Positions 16,201 through 24,921 of a stretch of DNA of 64,000 nt are shown here, in pieces. Position 1 is the first letter of the stretch, and each line of letters begins with the position of its first letter. The notes under the pieces were generated by a model that ran no database searches, was not told where the DNA came from, and saw only the letters and a list, made by a program, of their open reading frames with translations. Made by a program: the position numbers and the translations under genes. Source of the DNA: an uncultured Aquimarina sp. (GTDB lineage Bacteria > Bacteroidota > Bacteroidia > Flavobacteriales > Flavobacteriaceae); NCBI GenBank assembly GCA_947503835.1, contig CANNFM010000004.1:248001-312000 (forward strand). The letters are read 5' to 3'.

Positions 16201-19084
16201 TGAAGATGGAAAAACCACTGGAAAAAAATATCAAATTTCACCAATTAAAGAAGAAGAGTTAAAAGACAAAGTTTATTTATTTGTTCGTGGTGATGGAACT
16301 TGTAATAAAGTGTATAGTGCGGATTACTCTTATGTTATTCAAAATAAGATCTCAATAGATTTTAATGAAAGTAATACCAACATAAATTATGACCCTGATA
16401 GAATAAAGTGTGAAGAACTTTGTGAACAAGGAGAAGAATTTGTTAAACGTCATGCTAACAAAAGTCAGGAGATAAAAGAAGTTGTAATTGAGATTGCCAA
16501 ACTTATGTGTCAGGAGGATATTGATGCAAGCTTATTAGTAGATTTTAATAATAGTGCTTATCAAAACTTATACGAATGGCAAAAACAATTCTTTAATGAA
16601 GATGTTTGGAGTGATGAATTATGGGCATATGAAGCTTTTGAAAAAGGATTCACTAGGTATATAAATCTTTACAAGAACAACAAAGAGACTATTAAAAATA
16701 TAGACTTAGTTGATCGTAAGAAAATACTTGGAACTACCTATTCATTTACCAATGCACAGTTAAAACTATTAACAGCAGCAGAAAAATTAAGTATGCTTAA
16801 CGTATTAGTTGATGGGCATGTTGGTGGATATTTTACAGGTAATTATAATACAGAGAGTTTGGTTCTTAGTATAGTTAATGCTGTAAATGATGATAAGGAA
16901 AGTGACCAAACCAAATTATTTTTAGAAGGTCTTGTAGATAAACAATATAAAGTTGGAGACAAATATCTTTATGAGAATCTATTTAATAAAATAGATGATT
17001 ATATGGGTGAAGCTAATTTTACAGAACTCTTAATTCGTTTTACAAAACTTGCGCTTGATACAAGCCCAGATACAAAATCTAAGTTAGTTTTAGATTGGGG
17101 TGCAAGAAATGAAAGCTTTGTCTTAAACTATGTGGTTTCAGGTAATGATTATGAATTTGAAATTGAAGGAGAAAATGTTCTTGTTACAGGAGAATGTCTC
17201 GAAAAGAAGTATGAGATAAGTAGAAATGGAGAAAGAATTGAAAGAGGCTGTAAAAGATATAAATATGACAATCTTCCTTTACATCCTTTCAATGACTTTG
17301 TAACATTAACTATTTTAGAAAACACCAACATTTTACCATCATTTATGTGTGGTACACCTAATGCACAATGGTGTGGTAAAGCAATTAAAGTGCCTTCGGT
17401 TTTCTTACCGTATTTACAAGAAAAGAAAAGAACACAATCTTTCGAAAATTGGGGGATTAATACTGTTGTAGTCGCTGGTACAGTATTAAGTTTTGGTGAA
17501 GTTGCTGCAGCTAGAGCTGCTGGGCAAGTAGCATATTGGGCAATAGCAGATTTAACGTATACATTCTCGGGTCCAGCAGTACAAGTGCTTTATGATAATT
17601 TTGATGATAAATCTGATACTGAAGAATTTAAAGATTATTTTAAATCAGGCTGGGATGGTATAGGATATGTATTTCTTGCAAAATCAGCTGCTGATGTAAC
17701 AGGTTTTTCTAAAGAAAAATTAGCAAAGGGGTATGCAGCAATAAAAACCTATGGCGAAGATGATTTCTATCAAATATTTGAACAATCTCTAAGAGAAGCT
17801 TCCACAGAAATGGCCGAAGAACAGATTAAAGCTATTTCTAGGGATATCAGAAAAACAGTAAACCAAGTCGGAGATGAGTTGCCTAAAAATTTAAGAGATC
17901 AGGAACTAGAGATTGCGCAAAAATTAAAGAGCGGTTCTGTAGGTAATTTCAAAGACTTATTAAGGAAAAAGCTACTAGGCAAATTAGGCAATGATACTAA
18001 ACTTGCTAATCTTAAAAGCTGGATAAATGACCTTCAAGATGGGCAAGTCTTAAATAAACTCGAAGAATTAGGGGATAAGGTCGATGCAGATGGGATTAGC
18101 GATCTTCAAAAGTTAGGCAATGATTTTGATAAGCTTACAAATACCGGTATTAGCTTCAATGATTTAGAATTATTATCAGCCTGGGGTACCTTGAGCAGAT
18201 CACCTATTATTAGAGCCAAACCAGAAAACCTAAAGATTTTAAAACAGGTCCATCAACGATTTGAATATGAAGGAAAAACCTCATTCGATGGTCTGAACCA
18301 ATTATTAAATGAAGGAAGTACTGCCAGTAGACAAAACCTAATTAATGGATTAGATAAGGTTGATAAAATTTTTGATGCCGACCTACCGGTTAAATTTAGC
18401 GGAATCAAAAAAGGAGAAGTAAAAGTAAATACCATTGATGGTACAGGAGATGAGGTTGCCAGGTATGTTGATAATGTTGTCGTTAAGAAAAAATTCTTAG
18501 ATCAGGGTACACCAAAAGGAAAATACGACGGATCAGAAATTCTTCAAAAAGGAGATGAAGTTGGGTTTAGGGCTACTAATGTAGAAAATAAATGGGCAAG
18601 TAGAGCATTAAATACTTCTTCTGATGCGAAATTAATAAATCGAATTAAAGAATTAAGACAAAAACTAACATCTAGATATAAAAAGAGTGGAAACTTCGGT
18701 CATGCAGAAGTTGAAATTTCCGGGGTTTCCAAAAAGGAATATTATGCACACAGTAGTATTGATGAGTTAAAAGGAGAATTACCTAATAGGGTCCCAGATA
18801 TTTCTTTAAAGCCTAAAACTGAAGATGAAATATTTCCTTGGACTACTGAATTAAATAAATCAGGAGATTTGGTGGACAGAAATATTGATACTGAATATAA
18901 AATACTTACTGAAATAGCTCAAAAATTAGGAGACAACACGAATGCTAATGGAAGTATTAAATTATTTACAGAAAGGTTACCTTGTAAGAGCTGTAGCAAT
19001 CTTATCAGTTTATTTAAGGAGAAATATCCTAAGATTGATATAGAAGTAATTCATAATCAAAATAATCCTTTAATTAATTTTTGA
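13262..19084 (+). CDS. Giant polymorphic-toxin-like protein with C-terminal deaminase domain
   Basis: A 1940-residue exported protein. In order: signal peptide (1-19); TANFOR/Fn3-like beta domains (about 20-370); an acidic beta-rich region (390-650); a zincin-like domain with HEIGHGVFALQH (His858, Glu859, His862, His869) and a Met-turn-like LMDYS (Met885); a helical middle; a hydrophobic segment near 1398-1440; a helical linker; and a C-terminal deaminase-like tip. The tip shows GHAEVE (His1814), DTEYKIL (Glu1878, candidate catalytic Glu) and LPCKSCSNLI (Cys1908, Cys1911, zinc ligands), the pattern of toxin deaminases such as the BURPS668_1122 group. The zincin may release the tip. The stop overlaps the next ATG by one base. 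Activity and targets are inferred. Confidence 0.8.
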   Translation: MKKLWLFVTLCFYTVLAVSQSQSFPVQVIPQAIPPAPILFSDYADNTTINSPLRVQIILNDFTISNREIHLRTYFEGNGITFQSNNNVSGAPSLFLEGGIPTILTNVELAPYFRFENITGISPNVYGQTIPEGVYQFCFEVFDVLTGRRLSDRSCVTTVIFKNEPPFLVSPLDKTNIQERNPQNIVFQWTPRHINVTNVEYELSIVEIWDNYVDPQTAFLSSPPVFQTTTTATTYVYGPADPLFLSNKKYAWRVQAKAKRGTEEIGLFKNQGYSEIFSFSYATPCDKPVSVAHETKGAHQVNISWEDFTTEIPKFKIRYRKQGDNGEWFYSQTSANWITLWDLRSKTTYEFQISKLCAVSESDWTSVDTFTTGNQQDETALYNCGIPPDINLENQNPLPSIEKGESFKAGDFDIKILEVSGAEGRFTGEGYVTIPYLKNIKVGVKFTNILINTDKQLSEGMVITTYNIDAGNIVDVDEVIDTVSDVVEGVGEIFEGDNDLDEININFDIDEDDIEIVDDRIVITNPDTGDRFDYPMGDDTVITDASGDVYYVDEEGNVTKGGQKDPGGIVNSNNVDGVSNSGELESLTAKGLVVYFKGANKLGFDQVPDSQKDKLTDHYLTIKDEAGKDYTLIHQAVKKGDSTTVIAEVKQQGSAYELKDIIFKTKQGEKLNTKIIGDKIEVTVKGHYSFENETIYAVVPSKTEEKKQLTAGAFTLWHLTERVVDMVLVPVNGASLRANEAKQVADIFKKGAAKLNIKVGDPFNFDKNRLGANGLDVGESPWLTAYNEEQKSVMAAFKQDPKSNYNKSTYYVFVFNDITPSRNIAGFMPLQRQYGFVFDSSITAPEEGKGDLTKTIAHEIGHGVFALQHPFTNLKTDEGQTSWLMDYSAGSDDHLLSHMDWAQIHNPDLKFYIFQDEEDGELAGEVWFTPDWKPIEVKRSSIIVSSSKSAKIKGTLPGFRVDNIKYKALFDTSGGFSGYYEDGKTTGKKYQISPIKEEELKDKVYLFVRGDGTCNKVYSADYSYVIQNKISIDFNESNTNINYDPDRIKCEELCEQGEEFVKRHANKSQEIKEVVIEIAKLMCQEDIDASLLVDFNNSAYQNLYEWQKQFFNEDVWSDELWAYEAFEKGFTRYINLYKNNKETIKNIDLVDRKKILGTTYSFTNAQLKLLTAAEKLSMLNVLVDGHVGGYFTGNYNTESLVLSIVNAVNDDKESDQTKLFLEGLVDKQYKVGDKYLYENLFNKIDDYMGEANFTELLIRFTKLALDTSPDTKSKLVLDWGARNESFVLNYVVSGNDYEFEIEGENVLVTGECLEKKYEISRNGERIERGCKRYKYDNLPLHPFNDFVTLTILENTNILPSFMCGTPNAQWCGKAIKVPSVFLPYLQEKKRTQSFENWGINTVVVAGTVLSFGEVAAARAAGQVAYWAIADLTYTFSGPAVQVLYDNFDDKSDTEEFKDYFKSGWDGIGYVFLAKSAADVTGFSKEKLAKGYAAIKTYGEDDFYQIFEQSLREASTEMAEEQIKAISRDIRKTVNQVGDELPKNLRDQELEIAQKLKSGSVGNFKDLLRKKLLGKLGNDTKLANLKSWINDLQDGQVLNKLEELGDKVDADGISDLQKLGNDFDKLTNTGISFNDLELLSAWGTLSRSPIIRAKPENLKILKQVHQRFEYEGKTSFDGLNQLLNEGSTASRQNLINGLDKVDKIFDADLPVKFSGIKKGEVKVNTIDGTGDEVARYVDNVVVKKKFLDQGTPKGKYDGSEILQKGDEVGFRATNVENKWASRALNTSSDAKLINRIKELRQKLTSRYKKSGNFGHAEVEISGVSKKEYYAHSSIDELKGELPNRVPDISLKPKTEDEIFPWTTELNKSGDLVDRNIDTEYKILTEIAQKLGDNTNANGSIKLFTERLPCKSCSNLISLFKEKYPKIDIEVIHNQNNPLINF

Positions 19085-19446
19085 TGAAGTATTGGGAATA
19101 TAGAGAGTTAAAAGAAACTATTCGAGAAGCGTATCTAGATTTATTAGATCAAGGAGATACACCAGAACATTCTTTAGCAAGGGTTTTTGAAGATTTTTAT
19201 TTCTATCCCGAAGAATCTAATAAAGTAGAAAATCTAATAACAATTATAGAGTCAATCAAAATGAGAATTCAGTTTTTAGGCTTTCTAACTTTTGGAATAA
19301 TAGAACTTCTTCAAAAACAAATTATTGAGGTATCAGATGAATTACTAAATAAGGAGTTGACGGCTGATGAAATAACAAGTTTAAAATCTGATTTGGATCA
19401 AGTATTAAAACAAATCAAAACAGCAGATATTAAAAAGAAAAAATAA
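19084..19446 (+). CDS. Candidate immunity protein for the deaminase toxin
   Basis: A 120-residue, mostly helical cytoplasmic protein with no signal or membrane segment, opening MKYWEYRELKETIREAY and ending in a Lys-rich tail. Its ATG shares the A of the toxin's TGA (TGATG), so translation is coupled; a TTG three bases upstream also lies in frame. Position directly after the toxin tip, small size and helical make-up fit an immunity protein. The N-terminus reminds me of the all-helical Imm3 group found in polymorphic-toxin loci, but that is from memory. It is the gene most likely to protect the producer from the deaminase. Confidence 0.65.
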   Translation: MKYWEYRELKETIREAYLDLLDQGDTPEHSLARVFEDFYFYPEESNKVENLITIIESIKMRIQFLGFLTFGIIELLQKQIIEVSDELLNKELTADEITSLKSDLDQVLKQIKTADIKKKK

Positions 19447-19449
19447 CAA

Positions 19450-19863
19450 ATGAAAGCATATACCATTCTTATAGAGATACTATTACTATCCGTTTTTATA
19501 TACGAATGGTATATGTATTATGCTTTTAAATATAAGTCTGTTTTGGTATCTGGGGCGGTAAAGAAGATAGAGAATTACGAAGTATTTCAACGACCCTCTA
19601 CCAAAGTATTAGCCGGTGAAAAGAGGGCATTAAAAGTGCACTTTGAGTATACCTTAAATGGTAATGTATATAAAAAGATGGATCGCATAGCTATGGATAA
19701 GATTAAGGGGGATATAGAAAAAAGTATAGACATCTATGTTCTAAAAGATGATCCCAAAAGATGCAGTATTAAACCTCATAGTGTAAGAAGAATCCGATTA
19801 GTCATAGCTGCCATAGCATTGATATTATGGTCAGTAGCTACTTATTTTATGATGTTGATATAA
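19450..19863 (+). CDS. Small two-helix membrane protein (DUF3592-like)
   Basis: A 137-residue protein with a hydrophobic N-terminal helix (about 5-25) and a C-terminal one (about 113-136), flanking a beta-rich soluble domain (KVHFEYTLNGNVYKKMDRIA, YVLKDDPKRCSI). This layout resembles the DUF3592 group. It starts three bases after the candidate immunity gene, in the same transcription unit, so it may be a second immunity factor, protecting at the membrane, or an accessory. Function is not known from sequence. Confidence 0.6.
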   Translation: MKAYTILIEILLLSVFIYEWYMYYAFKYKSVLVSGAVKKIENYEVFQRPSTKVLAGEKRALKVHFEYTLNGNVYKKMDRIAMDKIKGDIEKSIDIYVLKDDPKRCSIKPHSVRRIRLVIAAIALILWSVATYFMMLI

Positions 19864-19939
19864 TTTGTGCAATAAGGCTAGAATGATTTAGTAAAGAAAT
19901 TAAAGTATAAAAACACCAACAGAACAAACCCAAAATAGT

Positions 19940-22900
19940 ATGAAAAACTATTACCTACTTATATTAACGCTCCTACTACCTCTAATTACATTTGCAGAGA
20001 TAGTTAGTGTTACCACAGATAAGAATAGTAACACTACTCCTGTAAAGGATAAAGATACTGTGATATCCTATTCTGCAAATACGGCACACTTGTCTCAACT
20101 ACAACAGCAGTTGTTGCTTAAAAAAGGAGTGTTGGGGATTTCGGGTAAAACTGCTAAACCAACATTGGCACAAAAGTTTAGGGCATTCCCAAAATTAGAC
20201 GAAGCACAGCTAGAAGAGCAATCATTTATGATCCCTCTTGCTAAGCGAGCGCCAGAGTTTAATGCAACATATCTTGCGGAAAACTTTCCGCAAAATCCTA
20301 AGGTTGATAAGTTGGTAGCTAAAGCAAAAGCTGCTTTTGAAGAAATAAAAAAGTTACAAAACTTTGCAGAGATCATTACAGGCAAAGAATTACTAGAACT
20401 ACCTGTAGGATTGAGTAAAAAAGATTCTACCTCGGGTAATAAAGTAGAGCTTGCGATCACTCAAGTTAAGTTTTTACCTAAATACGCCGAGTTTAATGCA
20501 TGGGCAAAATTAATTATACCGGTAAAAGGCCCTAATGGCGAGCCTTCTCGAGAACTGTATTTTGGAGCAGAAGGGATCAAACTCTCACATGATGGTGCGA
20601 TTATCGGGGATATGAAATTGGTGTTATTAGGTGACCAGGCCATTCCTATTAACGGTGATAACTGGTTGCTTACCCTAAAAGGAGATGTAAACCTTAAAAC
20701 AGGAGCTTTTGGCGAAAAATCTTTTGTAGAATTTGATTGCTCGGGATTAAAATCGATAGGGCTAGAAGGAGACCTTCGTGTATCCCGTAATGTCTTATTA
20801 CCAATCGATGATCAGGGTAATTATGTATGCGGTACCAGTACCGATAATCAATATGCAAAAGATAAAGATGGTAATCTTTTACAAGATGAAAATAAAAACA
20901 ACATTGTAGATAATACATGTTATGTAGGTACCTCGTTTAGTATTAAAGCCAAAGGATGGAATGACCTCCTACTCGAAGTATCACTACCAAAATTTGAAGT
21001 CAACGGTTTCAAGGGATGGGGGTTTCATATAGAGCAAGCAGTTCTGGATCTAAGTGATTCTCGAAATGCCGATAACCTGGTGTTTCCCAAAGAATATCAG
21101 GATCTGTTTCCATTAGAAGAACAAAGCCTATGGCGAGGGGTATATGCCAAAGAAGTTAAAGTATGGCTACCTCAAGGGATAGAACGTATCAAATCGGGCA
21201 AAAAACGGGTTAGTTTTGGTGCACAGCATTTGGTGATCGATAGTTACGGAGTTTCAGGGGATTTTTATGCAAACAACGTTTTAAGCCGAGATGAAGGAGC
21301 CGCAGGAAAATGGGGCTTTAGTATAGACTCTATTGGGATAACACTTGCGGTTAATTCTCTTAGAAGAGGTGCAATACGAGGCGATATTAAGGTTCCGGTT
21401 ATGGGAGATCCATTGGGATATAAAGGCTGGATTGCTCCAAGAGAATATGGATTAGAAGTAACGCTAAAAGGAGAATACAATACTCCTGTTTTTCTAGGGC
21501 AAATGCAATTAGAAAAAAACTCTAGTGTAGCCATAAAAGTCAAAGATGATAAAGTATACCCATATGCCAACCTTACAGGAACCCTTTCAATGGCGGGTAA
21601 AATAGATCAAAAAGAAGGTACAGAAACACCAGATACTGCATCACAAAACGACAATAAAGGATTTAATGTTAAAGGAATTACGTTCCAGGAACTCGAGTTA
21701 CAAACCGAACCGGGGAAGCGATTTATCCAGGCCAAGCAGTTTGGTTATGAAGGCGATATTAATTTAATGCTATTTCCTGCGACCATAAGTGACCTTAGAA
21801 TGGTAACCCCTGGTCAAAATCAGGTAGGTTTGGCATTTGACCTTAAGATAAACTTAGATAAGAATGGTTCACATGCAACAACAAGTTTACAGGTTTTAGG
21901 AAAACTGCCAACCGATACTCCTATTCATAAGTGGAAATTCCATAAAGTGAAAGTAGGAGGTATAGAGATTGATTATGAAAAGAGTGGATTTGCCCTCAAG
22001 GGTAGTCTAAAAGTTATGGAAGATGATCCTACCTACGGAAATGGATTTTCGGGAAGCCTCTCTGCAACATTTAAGAAACTTAATTTTACAGCTAATGGGA
22101 AAGCCATGTTTGGAAGCAAAGATTTCAGATATTGGTTTGTAGACATTTGGACAGAACGAAACAACGGGAGTGGTAAAAGTAAACTTTTGATTAACTCCTT
22201 TGTCGGTGGGTTATCTAACCGAATGAAAAAGGTAAGTGGCAATAGTAATGGGTTTACGCCATCTGATGCCGTATATGTACCCGATGAAAATACAGGTTTA
22301 GGATTGCGTGCCGGGGTACAGATAGGTACAAAAAATGCAGATGCATTTAGTGGTAAAGCATATCTGGAGATGGAATTCAATACCAGAGGAGGTCTTAACA
22401 GGATCGGCTTTATGGGAGAAGGATCATTTATGTCTAAAGGAAAGAAAGGAGCACTTGTTCCTAAGAGTGCACTTACCGGTATAGAAAAGAAGATCCAGGA
22501 TTTTGCGACTAAAAATGCTAAAGTAGTCGACCAGCTGAAGAAATATGGTAATTTTTTGGGATTGTCTAAAGAAGCCATTCCTCAAAGGGATATCGCATCC
22601 CAAGGTAAGATCGGGGTGTATGTAGGGATTGAAAAAGACTTTGTAAACAATACATTTGATGGTGAGTTTGAGCTCTACATGAAAACTAAAGGAGTTCGGG
22701 GCGGTGGTCCAGATAATTTTGCTGGATTTGCCAAAATACATACGGGTCCCAAAGATTGGTATCTGCACGTTGGTACACCACAACGTAGATTATCTTTAGT
22801 ATTTTCGATTGGTAAGAGTGTAGAGTTTGAGGTTGGAGGATATTTCATGACCGGAAACAAGCTACCAAGTCAACTCGATCCTCATCCAAGGGTCGTTCAG

Positions 22901-24871
22901 ATTTTAGGAGATGATATCCTGGATAATAACAGAAAAGATAACCAACTTGACGCAGCCCGAGGTTTTGCCTTTGGATTGAGTTTTACATACCGTCGTAATT
23001 ATGAATATTTGATCTTTTTCGCATCTCTGGAAGCAGGTGTTGGATTCGATGTCATGCATGGGTATTTCCCTAATGCAAAATGTAGAGGACGTAGTGGACC
23101 CGTAGGAAATGACGGTTGGTACTCGATGGGTCAGGTGTATGCTTATTTATATGGAGCTTTTGGGGTTCAAGTAGATCTTAGATTTATTAAAGGTAGATAC
23201 CTTATAGCAGAAGCCGGTTTGGCCGCCATGCTTAGAGGACAGTTTCCTAATCCTGCCTATTTTGAAGGATTTGTAGGAATGTATTATAACATTCTTAGTG
23301 GATTGGTAAAAGGTAGAATGCGTCTTAAAATTGATATTGGAGAAGAATGTATATTAGAAAATGTAGGAGATGCTGTTGGTGTTCCTATCATTTCTGATGT
23401 TTCTCCGGCAGATGGCAATCAAAAGATAGATGTATTTACAGCACCGCAAGCGGTATTTAATTACCCGGCAAATACAGAGTTTGTTGTAGATACAGACGAG
23501 GGAGTAAAAAGGTTTAGATTACATCTCAAACAGTTTACCCTTACGTCAGAAGGTAAAGAGTTAGAAGGTACCTTAGAGTGGAACGACACGAATGATGCCG
23601 TTACTTTCTTACCAAGAAAATCATTACCATCTCAGAAAAAGGTAACCGCCACGGTTGAGGTAAGTTTTGAACAAAAGATTTTTAACACCTATGTAACCCT
23701 TACCGAAAATGGAAAGCCAGTTACCGAAAAACGAGAAGTTACTTTTACTACAGACAAAGCACCGGATCATATCCCATGGGGAAATATAGCGTATTTGTAT
23801 CCGGTTCCTAAACAAAAGAATTTTCACCCTAAAGAGTATACAACAGGATATGTAAAGCTGAAACAAAATCAAGATTATTTATTCGATAGCAAATATGCGA
23901 TAAAAGGAGAGTTTAGATCTCAAACGGGTGTAACACGTCGTACAGATGCTTCTTATGATATGCAAAAGGCAATGGTGTATTTCCCAATTCCTGAAATGGA
24001 TCTAAAATCCGATTTTGAATTTAGATTACTCGCTTTTCCGGCAGGACAACAAGTGCCTACAGAGATTGTTATAGAAGAAACCGATATTGCATATGATGAT
24101 GAAGAAGGAGATACAAACTGGTTCGACCCAGCAAGTGGAAGTACAGAAACAGTAAGTGCCAGTGGCACAGCAACAGTATCAAACAAAAAAGCAGGTAAGG
24201 CAAAAGTATCCAATGCAACACCTAAATCGATTCTGGATTATAAATTTAAGGCCAGTCAATATGCTACTTTCAAAGAAAAAGTACGAGACCTTAAGTTTAC
24301 GAATCATGTAACCAACTTTATCTATGCCGATGTGCATTCAATGTCGATAGAAGTAGCCAACTACGAAACTTTCGATGCTCCCGACATTGTTGGGAACAAA
24401 CATACCGACTCAAAATCATTGATATATGCAGAAGCCCTATTAAAAGACAGTTATTATAAGAAGGAGGTAAATCCATTGATTTATAAAGAATATCCACTAA
24501 ATAGCAATATCAAGGTAAATCGTGATGAAAAAGTAGTAGGTGTTCCTCCGGTAAGATCATTTTATTTGGGTAACGAGTATGTATCCAATTATAAGAAAAA
24601 TCCTGATTCATATTGGGTAAAAAATCGTATTCCTTTTATATATAATCTTCCGTATCAATATAAAAAAGATATGGTATACCTTAGAAACAGGATTGTAAAC
24701 AGATATGTAAATGGGAATACTATAAATAGGGCAATGTACGATAAGTATGAATATTTGATCGAAACGCCTTTCCCTGCATTGCCATTGGGAGACTATAAAG
24801 CCCAGTTAATATATAGAACCCCAGGGGATATCTATAAAAAAGGATATGAGATTAAATATAAGAATGATTAA
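19940..24871 (+). CDS. Giant exported beta-rich protein of the toxin locus
   Basis: A 1643-residue protein with an N-terminal signal (about 1-19, LLLPLITFAE). Residues about 150-1150 are repeated long beta-strand segments with Gly-rich turns (KGDVNLKTGAFGEKSFVEFD, VSLPKFEVNGFKGWGFHIEQ), suggesting elongated beta architecture. Residues about 1150-1280 look Ig-like (DVSPADGNQKIDVFTAPQ through REVTFTTDKAP, Big_5-like). The C-terminal 350 residues are Tyr/Lys-rich without a T9SS tail. I do not recognise a family. Position between the toxin pair and the Fn3 protein suggests a structural or delivery role. Confidence 0.7.
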   Translation: MKNYYLLILTLLLPLITFAEIVSVTTDKNSNTTPVKDKDTVISYSANTAHLSQLQQQLLLKKGVLGISGKTAKPTLAQKFRAFPKLDEAQLEEQSFMIPLAKRAPEFNATYLAENFPQNPKVDKLVAKAKAAFEEIKKLQNFAEIITGKELLELPVGLSKKDSTSGNKVELAITQVKFLPKYAEFNAWAKLIIPVKGPNGEPSRELYFGAEGIKLSHDGAIIGDMKLVLLGDQAIPINGDNWLLTLKGDVNLKTGAFGEKSFVEFDCSGLKSIGLEGDLRVSRNVLLPIDDQGNYVCGTSTDNQYAKDKDGNLLQDENKNNIVDNTCYVGTSFSIKAKGWNDLLLEVSLPKFEVNGFKGWGFHIEQAVLDLSDSRNADNLVFPKEYQDLFPLEEQSLWRGVYAKEVKVWLPQGIERIKSGKKRVSFGAQHLVIDSYGVSGDFYANNVLSRDEGAAGKWGFSIDSIGITLAVNSLRRGAIRGDIKVPVMGDPLGYKGWIAPREYGLEVTLKGEYNTPVFLGQMQLEKNSSVAIKVKDDKVYPYANLTGTLSMAGKIDQKEGTETPDTASQNDNKGFNVKGITFQELELQTEPGKRFIQAKQFGYEGDINLMLFPATISDLRMVTPGQNQVGLAFDLKINLDKNGSHATTSLQVLGKLPTDTPIHKWKFHKVKVGGIEIDYEKSGFALKGSLKVMEDDPTYGNGFSGSLSATFKKLNFTANGKAMFGSKDFRYWFVDIWTERNNGSGKSKLLINSFVGGLSNRMKKVSGNSNGFTPSDAVYVPDENTGLGLRAGVQIGTKNADAFSGKAYLEMEFNTRGGLNRIGFMGEGSFMSKGKKGALVPKSALTGIEKKIQDFATKNAKVVDQLKKYGNFLGLSKEAIPQRDIASQGKIGVYVGIEKDFVNNTFDGEFELYMKTKGVRGGGPDNFAGFAKIHTGPKDWYLHVGTPQRRLSLVFSIGKSVEFEVGGYFMTGNKLPSQLDPHPRVVQILGDDILDNNRKDNQLDAARGFAFGLSFTYRRNYEYLIFFASLEAGVGFDVMHGYFPNAKCRGRSGPVGNDGWYSMGQVYAYLYGAFGVQVDLRFIKGRYLIAEAGLAAMLRGQFPNPAYFEGFVGMYYNILSGLVKGRMRLKIDIGEECILENVGDAVGVPIISDVSPADGNQKIDVFTAPQAVFNYPANTEFVVDTDEGVKRFRLHLKQFTLTSEGKELEGTLEWNDTNDAVTFLPRKSLPSQKKVTATVEVSFEQKIFNTYVTLTENGKPVTEKREVTFTTDKAPDHIPWGNIAYLYPVPKQKNFHPKEYTTGYVKLKQNQDYLFDSKYAIKGEFRSQTGVTRRTDASYDMQKAMVYFPIPEMDLKSDFEFRLLAFPAGQQVPTEIVIEETDIAYDDEEGDTNWFDPASGSTETVSASGTATVSNKKAGKAKVSNATPKSILDYKFKASQYATFKEKVRDLKFTNHVTNFIYADVHSMSIEVANYETFDAPDIVGNKHTDSKSLIYAEALLKDSYYKKEVNPLIYKEYPLNSNIKVNRDEKVVGVPPVRSFYLGNEYVSNYKKNPDSYWVKNRIPFIYNLPYQYKKDMVYLRNRIVNRYVNGNTINRAMYDKYEYLIETPFPALPLGDYKAQLIYRTPGDIYKKGYEIKYKND

Positions 24872-24882
24872 AAATGAATATT

Positions 24883-24909
24883 GTCATTCCTGCGTAGGCA
24901 GGAATCCAA
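24883..24909. repeat. REP-like palindrome between the giant gene and Fn3 gene
   Basis: GTCATTCCTGCGTAGGCAGG followed by AATCCAAA, an inverted repeat with ATTCCTGC/GCAGGAAT arms. It is the same family as 8155, 27165, 30787 and 30847, and lies directly before the start of the Fn3 gene. Confidence 0.75.
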
Positions 24910-24921
24910 AGTAAAGCAAAA

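Noticed and set aside
22033..22578. Minus-strand ORF of 181 residues antisense to the 1643-residue gene
   Set aside because: Its composition mirrors the opposite strand, with no domain, promoter or start context.
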